Shown here one piece after another: positions 1-12,921 of a stretch of 64,000 bases of DNA. Source of the stretch: Apostichopus japonicus (Eukaryota > Echinodermata > Holothuroidea > Aspidochirotida > Stichopodidae); contig NC_092571.1 of NCBI RefSeq assembly GCF_037975245.1, positions 16,115,917 to 16,179,916 on the forward strand, given 5' to 3'. Positions within the stretch are counted from its first letter, which is position 1; each line of letters starts with the position of its first letter. Made by a program: the position numbers and the translations under genes. The notes beneath the pieces are model-generated. The model had not been told where the DNA came from. It ran no database searches and was given only the letters and a program-made list of their open reading frames with translations.

Positions 1-482
1 GCGGGATTACTGTACTTCCTGACTCTTTGCTCTGTCCAATCAGAGCCTCTCTCGGAACCCTTGCAGAAATAAAACTGAGAACCCCAGGCTGTTGTACATA
101 CAGTATACATACCAAGTCATTCCATACAGTGTTACCACCATATTACAGTATACCACAGTACAGTATAACCACAATCAGGTATTGTATTGACACGGGTACA
201 AATGCAGTTACAATGCATGCGACGTTGTATAGCACCAAATTACACTGACTACTAGAGTCAGGCCAAAGACTTCACTTCAAACGACTTAGAAACTTCACAC
301 ATTTATCTATATCTCTGAAGTGAAATTTATGAGGAATCTGTCAAGTTTTGCAGGCTCCTATATAGCAATGATCTCAAAACAGGATCAATTTGGGTTTTGC
401 ATCAAAATTATCTCAAGTGGATTTTAAACTTACAGTACTTAGTCCACATCCATTGCTAAATTATACGTGTTTTTATTCTTAA

Positions 483-722
483 AGGTATGCTGTACTGGCT
501 CCACATATGCTAGATATTCAAATACATGGTCAACTTTGGTCAAAATTCTTAAACTGTTTTATTACTGTTCTTCAAGGAAATATTCCTCACTGGGACATTC
601 AGTCATCTTGTGTGTTCCTTAAAAGTATCTGAGAACAATTTGGAGAGTAAAGACCTCCAGGAATTTATTGTTTGAAAACTCCTATATAGCATGCTATAAT
701 TTGGGGCCTATACTGACTACCT
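483..722 (+). mobile_element. TTAA-flanked MITE, copy A
   Basis: A 240-bp segment bounded on both sides by TTAA (479-482 and 723-726), with ends that read AGGTA inwards. A second, slightly 5'-truncated copy in the same orientation lies at about 60715-60949, and the two align over nearly their whole length with scattered substitutions and small indels. The TTAA flanks resemble the target duplication of piggyBac-type elements. No coding capacity is seen, so this would be a non-autonomous copy. The superfamily is inferred from the flanks only. Confidence 0.6.
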
Positions 723-1120
723 TTAAATCAGCTTTATAGTATTTTGCCAGGGGTTGACAGTTTTGGCAGTTTATCATCATTCCTATTTCTCAATCTGATT
801 GATCATAGACACTATATCATCCTAGAGATTCTTATGAAATGCTGGGCACTGCTATATTAGCACAATTGGTCACAAAGAGAAATTGTCAGTGTCGTTGGGG
901 CTCTCCAACTACGAACAGAGTCAACAGAGGGCGCTGTCACATCGTCCTCTAGCTAGTTCTGTGAACATGGACTTGTAAGCTGTTGCAATGAGTTCCGGTA
1001 CCAGACTCATCAGGCGTACTATGGTCGTACCATCAGTTGATCATGAAAAGATCAGTTGGTCCATAATTTTTGAAGAAGAGACATTTGGACACATGATTTA
1101 TGCACCTTAACTCCTGTTTT

Positions 1121-1411
1121 CAGGCGTGTAGCCAAAGGGGGGTGAAGGGGGCAGCCGCCCCCCTCCCCTTGAGCATTTTTTTTTGTATGTTTTCATGATA
1201 TCGCTAGTAATTTCAAAAGAGAAAATGCTAAAATGCAACTTACAAGGCCTGGGAAGTGCCATTTCCAGTGATCTGGGAGGCATTTTCTTGTACGCTTCGC
1301 ACAAACTCATGGTCGCGCTACGCTTAGATAGTTTACAATACTGTATCTACGGCTCTGATAAATGCCTACAGTTTCGCCCCTCCCTTGGCAAATTCCTCGC
1401 TACCCCGCCTG
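1121..1411 (+). mobile_element. hAT-type MITE with 8-bp target duplication
   Basis: The element begins CAGGCGTGTAG and ends CTACCCCGCCTG, imperfect terminal inverted repeats. It is flanked by a perfect 8-bp direct repeat, CCTGTTTT, at 1113-1120 and 1412-1419. An 8-bp duplication with CA-G termini is typical of hAT transposons. The interior has a G-rich/C-rich hairpin near the left end and a module (about 1225-1335) that recurs in reverse orientation in the two nested elements at 48779-50389. Short ORFs crossing it are not coding. Confidence 0.8.
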
Positions 1412-1419
1412 CCTGTTTT

Positions 1420-4400
1420 CTAGCTAGAGCATGTTTTACGTTTGGACGAAATAGCATCCATATGCGTTTACATGCTAAACCCCGCTGAGGCAGTGTGTCC
1501 GAGTTTCGTGAAAGACTGGAGTCATAAGTACGGTAGTAAACAACAACTGTGTCTTTCAGCCATGCTGATCTGTACATTTCTGCTGCAACTAAAAGCAGCA
1601 ATTCTACTGATAAAGATATGAGTGACTAAATAAATAAATCTGGAAAGACTGTCAGACGCATTCTAAACCATTAAAAGGTCACAGTTGACACAGTATCTTA
1701 CAATACACACAATTAAGGTTTAGCATGCTTACATAGTAAATAAAGCAGCCAAACCATTAACCTTTCCTAGTGCAAAAGAAGGAGCTTGGAATGCTACTGT
1801 AAACAAGTACAGTATATATATCAGCTTTTTTTCAGTAAAAACTGATAAATTACACAAATAAAACATTATAAAATTTGTGGCAGTACATGGCATTTAAAAT
1901 GATCTGTTCCCAAGAGCCATGATGTTAGAAGAGGTTTGGTAAACCCAAGGAATCATTGTTCTCCGATCTTAGATATGTGCCTCATTTCAGTTGACTTATA
2001 TTCTTTCTTCTCAATATGTTACAATCATTCTTTTTCCTTGGGAGTGTAGGGGGGGTGGATGGTTTTGTTTATTGATATATTTCATTTTGCATAGGGAGTG
2101 GCACTACTTGTTAAGCCTTGCAAGGTTTTTTAATACCACTTCCTTCCTCGTTGTATTTACATTTATGTTAGTAACTAATTACTGTTAAACCTGTATATTG
2201 AGGAGAAACGAATAAATGAAATGAAATGAAACTATTGCGTGTCGACCAGCCTACCAGCCAAGAAATACTTAATATACTATTTTACTGCCGTTTTATGATT
2301 TGGAACTTTCTTTTGTGTGATGGCGTACCTTTCTATGTTGCAAATGATGAAACACGTTGCTTCTTATGAACCTTTTGGCGGGTGACTTTGGAGCATGCAG
2401 GCCGTGGATGCAGTTTTAAACCTTCATTTCCATGGGTATTTTGTAGAAAGTTTGTCAGTTGTAGGCTAGCCTAGATTCATGAAAGTTGGTTTGGCTTCCC
2501 CTGACATTAAAGGCCACTGTAGTGTAGGCCTAGCAAGTTTGACCTTGTTCCTAGATGCTTAGTTACTGAGCTACAGTTCAGTGGGTAGGATATTCAGGTT
2601 ATCCAACCATCCACTATAGGCTAGTCTCCATCTAATCATAGGCCTACTGTAATGCACTGTGTCCTTGGTCCAATGCCAATTTATAGCTAATTATGATGCT
2701 TGTTGCTTCGTAGTATGGTACGTTAGGAACTGGATAGGCTAGCTAATCTGAAACTGAACTATCAGATAATGATACCAGGAGCTCATTTTCGCCACCTGCA
2801 ACGTCAGTAAAATAGTCTGTACAAATTATAAACACAAATTCGGAGACTTACAATATTTCTTGTTCAGATTTAAACAATAACATTGCATTTGCCACAGTGT
2901 GTACTCACTTTTAGGGCGTATTTATCAATCATGTTGGCGTCTAATTGCACCGTTAGCTGGCCGCGATCTGCTGAAGCTTGCATTTGACCTGATGTAGTAA
3001 ATTCTGATTTGATGGAGAAGTCAGCAATCTATTTGCCTCTTGATTTTACTTTAAAATGTGCGCAATGCGAGTGCACGTAATGGTAAGTGCCTGCTCTTCG
3101 TGTGCTGCTTGTGTTGTATTTGCACATAACGTTTATGTACGTAGGTGCACAACACAACAGAATAGCTTATCCAGATGCGAAAAACCTGCCGTAGAATGAA
3201 GTCGTTCAACCGTGTTCTTAGCTGAATTTTGTTGTCACTTGTTTATTTTCTTCTTTGATTTTACCATGATACGATTTAATTAACAGTAATTAGATTTAAA
3301 AGTTTGAATATTTTGTGTTTTTTTTCTTTGCAGTTAAGATGATTTAGAACAGTGAAAGGAAAGCAAAACTTTCCTGTTGTTCTTTGAATGTATACTCTGT
3401 GAAAATTTATTTCATGTCCAATCACATGATCGATAGTTCACGTGAGATTAATATCACCACTTTCAGTTGCTTCCAATTTTCAATCGATATTTCACAGGTG
3501 AACGTTTGAAGGTATTAGTTCCAATTTCGCGGACAGCGGTTCGTTGAACAAGTTTAACTATTCCTTGTAAGAATTACTTTACTGCTCTCTTTGGGGATAG
3601 GAGTAGAAGGAGAGAGGGTCCCATTAGCCGGGACTTTGTGTTGGACCGGCAGACAAAATAGGGAATTTCCCTGTGTAGCCACCGGTGATTAATTCGAGAA
3701 CGTCCAGGGTTCAACGTGAGACACCCGCGGATGTTTGACCTAGTTGAATCAGGGTGTTGTTATGGAACAAGTCCCTGGTTGAATGAAGTAGAAACAAACA
3801 ACTAACATCCACTTGCAGCTCATCAAGCAAATTGAATAGAAAAAACTGTGTCTCTGTAAGCTAATGAAATATTATTCTCAGTGGTAAGAGACTTGTCAAG
3901 TGGTTCTTAGCTCTTTAAATGAACAAATCTGTCAATACCGTTTCCATATAGCTGTTCATCTCAGCGTGGTTATTAAATGGGATTTGTTTATAGGGTATAT
4001 CGGTCACAGCGTTATTATACGCCGCAGTCGCCTTCCTAATGACTTTATGGAGTTTGTGAATTAAGCCTAAAAATGACGTCAACGGCATCAAAATTTCACC
4101 GTTTTCACTTCTTGCTTATCATGACAGCAAAACACATAGGCTATACAAGACAATATGGGAAGTCCTGTGTGCAATTTCCTTTTCTAACCCCCAACTCCCT
4201 TCAGCCTTGACAACGCTAACCTCTCGGAGGTATAAGCCTACTAGCATTGGGCTCTCATAGCAGAGGAAGCAGGGCGGGGACCCTGGGAGGGGCAACGAAC
4301 ATGAACTGAGCCAATGATATACGTACCGTAATCGTTACTTCAAGATATCGGATTTAAGTGAGTTTGGTGGGACGGGGGGGGGGGGGTTAGTTGGTCGGAA

Positions 4401-5840
4401 TAGCTAATGTATTGGGACCGGAACGTTCTGCGTAGCTCCAAGTCTGGGCACAGAGGTCCGAATTTAGTTGAGATGCCGGGAAATGCGGTATATGGAAATA
4501 CCATGACTACGTGGGAGCGGGAGGGAGGGAGATTTGAAATAGAATGGATGAGCCTTGAAAAAACAAACCACACATATACGCGCGATGTGGGGTCAATACG
4601 TACCTTTGGAAGCGCTGCTTTAAGTTTAAAAAATTATTATGCTATAGAAAAGAAATTATTTTATCTATCATGAAAAGTTGTCCCCATGATTCATCCTTGG
4701 GACCACGTAGAGTTTAACTTCCTGATACGAATATATCATGTTAAATGAAAGTATCTTTCGTTCAAAATCATTCTGGTGATTCGTATCCTGCAACTAGTGA
4801 CGCTTGCAAAAGCAACAGAAATAAAACAAAAATGTTTATATATTTCAAGTGATATAAACATTTATTCGAAAAGTAGTTCCGACCGAGCCATAGATAGAGA
4901 TATGGCTCTGGTTCCAACCAGTGCCGTCTGTTATTGTGGCGGCGCCCTTTCAAAAATACAATTGTGAACTTCTCCATATCGTCAATCCGTCCAGCTATAT
5001 GCGTTATAAGAATCGTCATCTGTGCACAACGGTAAGATTGAAGGGGAAAGAGGGGACGTAAACAACGTAAATTAAAATGCACTGTGTCATGCCACTCAGC
5101 CTTCACGCTATATTGCTGTTGACTTGAGATGTAAGCTACGCTCGTAACGAATGACGACTTTTAGTTGGCTCCCCCAGGCTGTGTCGTTCTGTTATTTCTC
5201 TGGGAAGCCTAACGAGACAATTTAAACAGCCACCCCACCCCCCCCCCCCGTCCCCTTCCCCTTCCCCCTTCACTTGTAATCCATATTTAACACTATTATG
5301 TGGGATAACATTTGAAGTGCATATTATATATTTAACAACATTTCAGTCATCTTCGTTATAATAAAATTCCATAATTATTTTTGTATTTTCTTCATGATAT
5401 TGATATCATTCATGAAAAGAAATTAAAGGGGATTATACACTAACTGTCTGTCAATTGAAGGCAGACCAGCCTAGCATATTGGAGGTGATTGCTACAGTAA
5501 TTAGCAGTATACATTTGTTTTCGAGTGACATGTATATTTCCACCATTTACCGACCGTGCCCTCTATACATTAACTAATAAATATACTAATAGAAACTTAA
5601 TGTTGTGCCAGGTTGTAGATATGAAATGTTCAATTTTGCAATTGTATATAGAAGTCAACTTGGATTTAAACTACATAGCCTATACTATCTAATACAGAGC
5701 AAGCATATAAGAAGAAATACATTGGTCCAAATTCCATCTTGACATCTGTAGTTTTGTTGCTGAGATACCGTATATATAACAGTTTGAAAATTTATGTTTT
5801 TACTCGGATAAATATACATTGCTAACTAACGTGGGATATG
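1420..5840. other. gene-free stretch
   Basis: No ORF here has splice signals, domain motifs or codon character that I would call coding. The stretch holds AT-rich sequence, a possible LINE tail near 2.2 kb, a homopolymer G run near 4.38 kb and a C run near 5.24 kb. A GT-AG pair around 3081-3335 could bound an untranslated intron, but nothing confirms transcription. Confidence 0.5.
2000..2232 (+). repeat. possible LINE 3' tail
   Basis: The segment ends in an AATAAATGAAATGAAATG-like short tandem tail near 2210-2232, a form often seen at the 3' ends of non-LTR retrotransposons. No reverse transcriptase remnant is visible upstream, so this is at most a severely 5'-truncated copy. The call rests on the tail alone. 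Confidence 0.25.
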
Positions 5841-6020
5841 CAAGGGCGCAATTACCATTTTTTGTACGGGAGGGGCCGGGGGCAGGTAAAATGATATGTC
5901 GTCAATGGGGATGGTCTAAGGGTAGGGATGACCCTCCCTTTTGACTAATGTTGGTTAAGTGGAGGTTGCTCAGATGACAAAATGGTGATTTCAGTCGACT
6001 AATGAAGCCCCCCCCCCCCC
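5841..6020 (+). repeat. G-rich dispersed repeat end
   Basis: The sequence starting CAAGGGCGCAATTACCAT matches, in reverse complement, the end of another segment at about 29845-29888 (GGTTGCGCCCCTCCAAG and the adjoining TACAAAAATGG). Both lie next to G/C runs, as do the proven hAT-type elements in this window. I could not find a convincing second end or target duplication for either copy. Confidence 0.3.
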
Positions 6021-9000
6021 ACAAGGAGTTTACCCTGCTGATGGCATTTACACAAGGAACACATCAGACTGTCTTTGCTACTGCTGTTTTAGGATCTCCA
6101 AAACTGAAGTAACTGTTAACTTGATGAGTAACTTGATTTGAACCCTTCTGAATTTATCAATTTTTTTATGCCCAAGACATGAGCTATACAAACAAAACCT
6201 TGATAAAAAAAATAAATGCACACTGTTTAACATTTAATAGCGTCTTGCTTGAGCATTCCTTTCTGATACTTTATACCGATGTTTTCTTTCACCGCTATTT
6301 AGGTAGGCTGCTACCGTACCTTCTACAAGCCCCAACCCACCCACCTCACCGGGCCCACAACGTAGTACCGCCAGGCTTTCGACATATCCTGAATCCGCTT
6401 TAGTTATAATCATTCCATTTTAAAAGAAAGAATCGTTGCCGGTGCATCCCATCTATGACATCCTCGATTATTGCGCAATGTACTCTTCAAAATATAATGA
6501 ATAAAGCCTGTCGTATTTTGTCTTCCAATAACGGAATTAATATAAGCTTGGAATTGGATCAATGCAATTGTAACAACATAAACGACATAACATAAAAGTA
6601 CGTCCCACGATTTTCTACAGGAAGGGGTTGGGTCATTGCAGCAGACTTCCATTAGGTCTGGGCATACTCTCTCAGCAAAAAATAAACTTTTGGACATTAA
6701 TTTGTCCATTAATAGGCATATTTACTATATACCGGTACTTTGATTAGTTCCGTTACTATAGATCCAAACTCAAGGTTGTAGGCATATTTAAAACAAATGT
6801 GTGAGGTCGAAAGGATGGGGGTAAAGACACCCACACCCATGGATAAGCAACTGAACAGACGAATATCAGTAACATCATCTTCGGAATGATAATTTCGCGC
6901 CAAGCGTCAAGCATATAAGCCTAATATCATTCATGCATTATGGCAGCAGCAACATGAAGTAAGCTATAACACCGAAGAGGAACTATTATACATGTATAAT
7001 CCCTTCCACGGGGCTAGATTATGTTGTGGAAATGTTGGGTTCCGCGACACTTATTTTCAAGTTGCTACTAATATTAACAACTGTGAAATAAACTAATTGG
7101 AAATAACTACGGAACTAAAATTATATAGTCTTCCAGGAATCCAGTGGTTTTTTTCTGTTGCTGTGAACAGTAAGGTGTGGAATTGTCAGGTAAGTTAGTC
7201 AGAGACTTAGCCTAACCGTATAATGGTTTCGTACGTACACATGCCATAGTTTGTCAACAAGCCTAACTCGGTAATAATTGTTACTTGTTAGGATAAACAG
7301 ATTATTAACAGATAATTAGAGTAAGCATATTTATCTGAAGGCCCACAAACTTGCAACAGGACACAGACCTGTCAATCTTAGTGTCTTTCACAAAAATATG
7401 GAGATTTGCAATGGTCCATCCCAAAGAAACCAAATTAGGGAACAAATTATAGGAATTAGCTTGAAACATAAGCACAGTTCATTCCTGATCAAAATATAGG
7501 CAAAATAAGAAATTTAAGATTTTGCACGGAGATTAGCACAAAAAATTCGTAGAGTGTGATTTTGCCTTAAAGGCCAGTAGACTTCCGGTTAAACTGGGAG
7601 AGTTGGCAGGTTTTCCAAGAACAATGAACTTTGTACGACTAATTTGATGTCAACTTCAAATGATTGCAATTTACAACATTCCCTTAATTTTGTGGGGCAT
7701 AAATGAGCTATAAATGTGTAGTCAAATGATGTAGTGCAGAGAAAGTTTTTTATTTGTGACCTATAAAAGTTCAAAAGCTATCCTGGAAGACTGGTTGATA
7801 AGAAACAGATTGATCAACATGGTGAGCTGTGAACACTTGTGTTTTGCAAAAAATCTTGAACAGCAAAGAACATGATTATGTGCTGGTTGTGAAAGAGTTG
7901 ATTATTTTATTACAGTATCTTCAACATACTTTGGCAAAAATTCCATCCTTTACACTTGTTAATAAACAGTGAGAAATTTCTTGATATTATATTCTTCAAA
8001 GCACCAGATGTCTAGATCTGGAATAAAACCCAGAACTGTAACTACATCTCAAAATCAATCAGATATATACAAATTTGAGATGCTACTGGTAAAAAAATCT
8101 CTAATTCCTCCTATACACATTGACCAAAAAGGATAAAATATCCATTGCCTTCAAGTGAGCTACAAACATAAAGTTGTTAGAACGATCAGCTAGAAGACTT
8201 AAACAAATGGATCTGAATCACAAACTAAAAGACAGCAGTCTTCCTCTGTTATTTGTAAATTGGTCATTCCGCACGTTTCCTAATTTCTTACTGAAAAGGT
8301 TGAGATTCGACACAAGTTTCTGGGCGTTCTGCTTCTTCAGAGTAAACTGGCATATATAGTCACTTGTCTGTTTTATTGAATGCTTAATAGTATACCAACA
8401 GTTTTCATGAGTTTAAGGGACATTCCATTGGCAGAAATGTATCACCTTCAGTATCTTAAAAAGAATGAAGACACCATTTTAATATCTTGTCCTTTACTCG
8501 AGAAATGTTTCATCAAAAGCAACATAGTTTTTTGGACTGACTAAACCCTCCCTTGCTGAAGGAAGTCGATCAAAATTTAAAGTCTTGCTGTATAGACCCC
8601 AACCAAAGCACGCTATCATGGAAAAGTTTCTTGAGATTTCGTAATCGACTTGCCTTGGTCGTCAAATGACCTCTTTTTACCAATTAGGCTGCAATGCCTG
8701 CCACATATTTTTTCTTGTATGAGGGTCTTTGTGTGAATGCTGTATGATTAAGTAAACTGTTAATATAAACATATTTCCACACAGTGTTTACACAAAGAGC
8801 CTAATAGTGTTAAGAAGCTATGCAGGCTAATTGTAGAGTATGAGATTGAGCTATGAACGTGGCAGGTCCATTACGTAATCACAAAACTTTCCTAGCTATA
8901 GTGTGCTATTATTGGAGCCAATAAAGCAGATCTTTAAGTATTCTGTGATATGTCATCAGGACAGATGTTCTTGAAAGCTTTAAATACTTTTCTACTAAAT

Positions 9001-9360
9001 ATAATTTTCTTGTTGATTTACATTTGAAGTTTGCGATACAGTTGAAATCTTTGCTTAGTTGTCAATATCAATTTTATTCATCATTTCATATGCATGCAAA
9101 AATTTTTGTGGAAATTTTATTTATCTCTTTGGATATATGATTTAACTTTTACAAAGTAATATTATAAAGAATACAAATATTTTTTTCGATCTATTGCCAT
9201 GATGACATCATTCACTCAGCTGTTGCTAGATGCACCCTCAAAATATCACCGCATTTAAAGCTTTTTTTTTTTAATTAATTTCAGAGTCAGTTTTCTATTG
9301 TTCATTCACTTCTGTACAAATTTTTCAAAAATGATCTTTTGTCATACAAAATGATTCAAG
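6021..9360. other. gene-free stretch
   Basis: AT-rich sequence with no supportable gene. Only short ORFs occur, none with a recognisable domain, signal peptide or flanking splice sites that join into a longer frame. Confidence 0.5.
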
Positions 9361-9364
9361 AATA

Positions 9365-10125
9365 CAGTAATGTACCACTTGAAAAGTACTTGGTACTGGA
9401 GTAGTACTCGATTACCTCTCTGCAGGCACTCAGTACTCACACTCGGTGAAAGGTACTCAGATGTTAAAGTACTCTTTTTTGACATTCATTTAGTAATCTG
9501 ACGTTACATCAGAAAGCTGAAAACTGTTAGCAAACTGCTTATCCACTAGAGAGCCTGTGTAGGAGAATGTGTAAAAGTAAGTTGGCCTGACGTTTCGATT
9601 CTAGCAGGATCTTCTTCAAAGGCTAAATTACAAGTAACACTAACATAACAGGATTTTTCGATCCTGTTAGCATTCCATCGAATTTACTCTGTAATATACT
9701 ATTCTAATGCATCTCTACTCTAGCAGTATCACGGCATGATTCGCAATATTACTATTGCATACACATCAGCAAGTTGCTTGATATTACAATCACCAGAAAA
9801 TGACTGATAATATTGAGAGTTGAGACTTTATGTACTGGGCAATCAACAACAAGCAGATCCGAGCATTGTCGTCACGTTCAACTTTTATATCGTTAGATTA
9901 AAATAACCACCAGGGAGCAGATATACAGTATAGCATAACGTTCTTGCACATCAATTAAATCAAAAGCGTTTGAAAGTACTCAAGAAGGACTTGGAGGAAA
10001 ATGTACTCGGACACAGGTACTCGGTAGGCTCAGATGGAAATAATAAGCAGTACTCGGACTACATGGTACTTGTTCATCGGAACCACAAGTACTTGGAAGT
10101 AGTACTTGGTACTGATTCGTTTGCT
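9365..10125. repeat. dispersed repeat with AGTACTCGG clusters and a Penelope-like motif
   Basis: Two clusters of AGTACT(C/T)GG-type words lie at about 9370-9475 and 9970-10120, bracketing about 500 bp. Between them, at about 9585-9625, is GACGTTTCGATTCTAGCAGG followed by ATCTTCTTCAAAGG. On the opposite strand this reads as the 'GAAGAAGATCCTGCTAG...CGAAACGTC' word I associate with Penelope-like and some other retroelement ends. No reverse transcriptase or GIY-YIG coding is visible. The element type is uncertain. Confidence 0.35.
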
Positions 10126-11639
10126 TGTAAGTTTACAGCAAATATGCTCAACTTCAGCTGCGAGAATATCCCTTTAAACCCTTTTTCCTCGTCCCCACTC
10201 AAAATTTGTATCCTTACTATACCCAACCCCTTTCCCGTTGGAATGGTCATGAGATGAGTCAATGGACCTGGATAAAGAATAGTGTATTCTCATTTTCACA
10301 ATACGTTTACAAGGAAAATGAAGGGTGCCTAACCGGGTGACATAATGGGGGGGGGGGCTGATCTGGCTCTCAACCCCGCTGTTGGGGGGTGGGGGGGTAT
10401 AACACTGTTTTAAGAGCTTCCCATAAAAAGACAGACACTCAAGAAGAACAATAAAGCAGTTCCCTCTTTGTCAATTTTCTTTTTTTATTTGTTGTGTTCA
10501 CACGTTTTGTAAAACATTCAGTAAATTTAGTTTTGGGAGGGGGAAGGGGGGGGGGTGCTGGGAGATTTTATGACCACTACATGGCCTCTCTTTCACTCCG
10601 TCTCTGAGAGTTGTACAATACTTCATTGCACCAGGGGGTTTGCCACGAAAAGGTTTGTTAATTCGTTTTGCATGTTTTTCTTTTCGGCAATCGTTTTCAA
10701 GTTGATGTGGTTACTGGAATTATTGTAATTAGGTATTAGTTGTCGAGACAGGGGAAATCCCCCCTCTATAACCCCAATCAGATCTGCTACATATCTAAAA
10801 TGTATAGAACTAGGCTGAACGTTTGTATTAGAAACAGCTTCCAATGCAATGCATTAATGTGAAAAATTGTCAAATATTCGCACCACTTTGCGTCAGTTAC
10901 TTACTGGTAGAAAGATTCCCAAAGGTGACAGGAAACCCCTCCCCTTAGACCCCACCTCACCAAAAATATCCCTCCCCCAAAAATATCCCTCCCCCAAAAA
11001 TATTACTTCCCCCAATGCCTACCCCAACCCCCCCCCCCCCAGATTGCCTTGGCTGGAGCCCCCATTGAACATATGAAAAGGTATTAAAAAGGAGACGACT
11101 TAAAATTTCACTGATTGTTTTCGATCTGTCTGGACTGTCACTCCCTGTAAACCTCCCCGCCCCGTCCTATCCGGCTCCCAATCATTTTCTGCCACTTGAG
11201 TATACATACAAATTTTACAATTGGTCTATACGAGGTGCAAATGGAAGTTCATAGTTTACGTAATGCTTTTCAATGGCATCAGTTAGTCAATGTATGTGTA
11301 AAGCCAAATAATGTACACAAACAAGTTCAGACTTTCCCTCTTTCCGTTGGTAAGTTCAGAACTTCCCTCTCCCCGTTGGTTTTTGCAAATGAAGAGTTTT
11401 CTATGCATCTTTAAAACCATAAATTGTTACAAGTTTTTACTTAGTTTTAAGTTCATCCATGCCATGGTACTAGAATACGGCAATGCTGCATGTCCAGTAT
11501 ATGACACACACACGTACACTTGTACGCCTCGTGTATGCTGCATTGAATTGCTAACATGATCGAGTCAACATAACATTGTGCAGTGTTTTCACGAAGTACG
11601 TACGTACGTGTGTGAGTGAGCGAATTTATTACGTCACTT

Positions 11640-12716
11640 CTGCATATGAATATGTAATTATCACAGCCAATCAGATTGTTGCAGTAGTATTTTGACTGAT
11701 AATTGTGAATTAAACCAGGTAAATTCGGTAATTTCCACCATAATTAGGAAAAAAAGTTAACATTTTAAAAGAACAAACAAAGATAAAAGTCGTAGAGTGC
11801 TAAAATGTTCAAAATTGTCAATTCAAGTCAAATAATCAGGTCAAATAGTCAGTTATCTTGTTGTTCACCACGGTACAAAGTGCTATTCAGCTGAAGTGGA
11901 TCTTTTGTTACCCATATGGTAGTTACTCTGGGTCCTTCACAATACGCACAAATCTTTCGCCTTTTACTAAAGATTTCCGTGTGAAGGATCAAATATGAGA
12001 TAATCTCAATTTTTCTCATCCCCCGTAAGGGGGAAAGCATATCAATGAAAAGAATATCTTAAGTCGTTAATGGTTGTAATTAAGTTGATACCTTTTAACT
12101 CTTTTAGCTTCACTAACGGTACTAGGTAAACCATAAATTTGTTTTTACTGATTATTTTTAGCCTTTTATTGCTTAGATCGGAAACTGTGAATTTTGTGTT
12201 GGAGTATATTTACCTTATCACCTTTCTTTTAATGTGTTCATTAATATGTCATTAACACGGTCAATCAGATTGTTGCAGAAGTTGTAACTTAACTGTAACT
12301 GAACTGCTTCTGGTTAGTCTAAAGAACTGGTTATTTCGATTTTCATAAAGATTAACACTACTGTTAGCCTTACTAGATTAAAGAGCTAAACCATATATTT
12401 GTAATAAATGAATATTTTTAACCTTTTATTGCTTATATTGGAAAACCGTGAATTTTGTGTTGGAGTATATTCCATCGTCACCTAGTTCCCCCTTTCTTTT
12501 AATGTGTTCATGAAAAAGTCACTATCACAGCCAATCAGATTGTTGCAGAAGTTTTTCTGGACTCTTGTAAAACACTGTTAGCGGACTCTGGATTCTTAAC
12601 AATACGCATAAATCTTTCGCCTTTTACAAAAGATTTCCGTGTGAAGGATCAATATGAGATGATCTCAGTTTTTCTCGCCCTCTGAAAGGGGGAAAGCATA
12701 TCACAGTTAAAAGAAT
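11640..12716. repeat. locally duplicated region upstream of the mS38 gene
   Basis: A module at about 11925-12056 recurs at about 12585-12716, 660 bp apart in the same orientation. Each copy has a hairpin with arms AAATCTTT and AAAGATTT and, further on, a second hairpin (CCCCC-GTAA-GGGGG in copy 1, a weaker form in copy 2). A second repeated word, CAATCAGATTGTTGCAG, occurs at about 11668, 12262 and 12532. A third, around CTTTTATTGCTTA to TTGGAGTATAT, occurs at about 12163-12210 and 12423-12470. The second module copy ends about 200 bp before the mS38 start codon. Confidence 0.65.
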
Positions 12717-12921
12717 GTAGGAGATAGAGAACTGTTAAAGTTGTATCCAAGCTTTGGTATAGAGGTCAATATTTTCTCTTCATTTCTTTATTGATGATAA
12801 TTACTTCACCGCGTGCATGGGCACGTCACTATACATGTGTACATACATGGTTATTATTTTGTTTTGTTTTTTGATATTAATTTTGTTTCATCCCTCAGAC
12901 ACCGTTTACCTTACAGGCAGG

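Noticed and set aside
6410-6709. Minus-strand ORF with a short Cys-rich segment and hydrophobic stretch
   Set aside because: No clear splice sites flank the cysteines and the pattern fits no family I recognise; chance is likelier.
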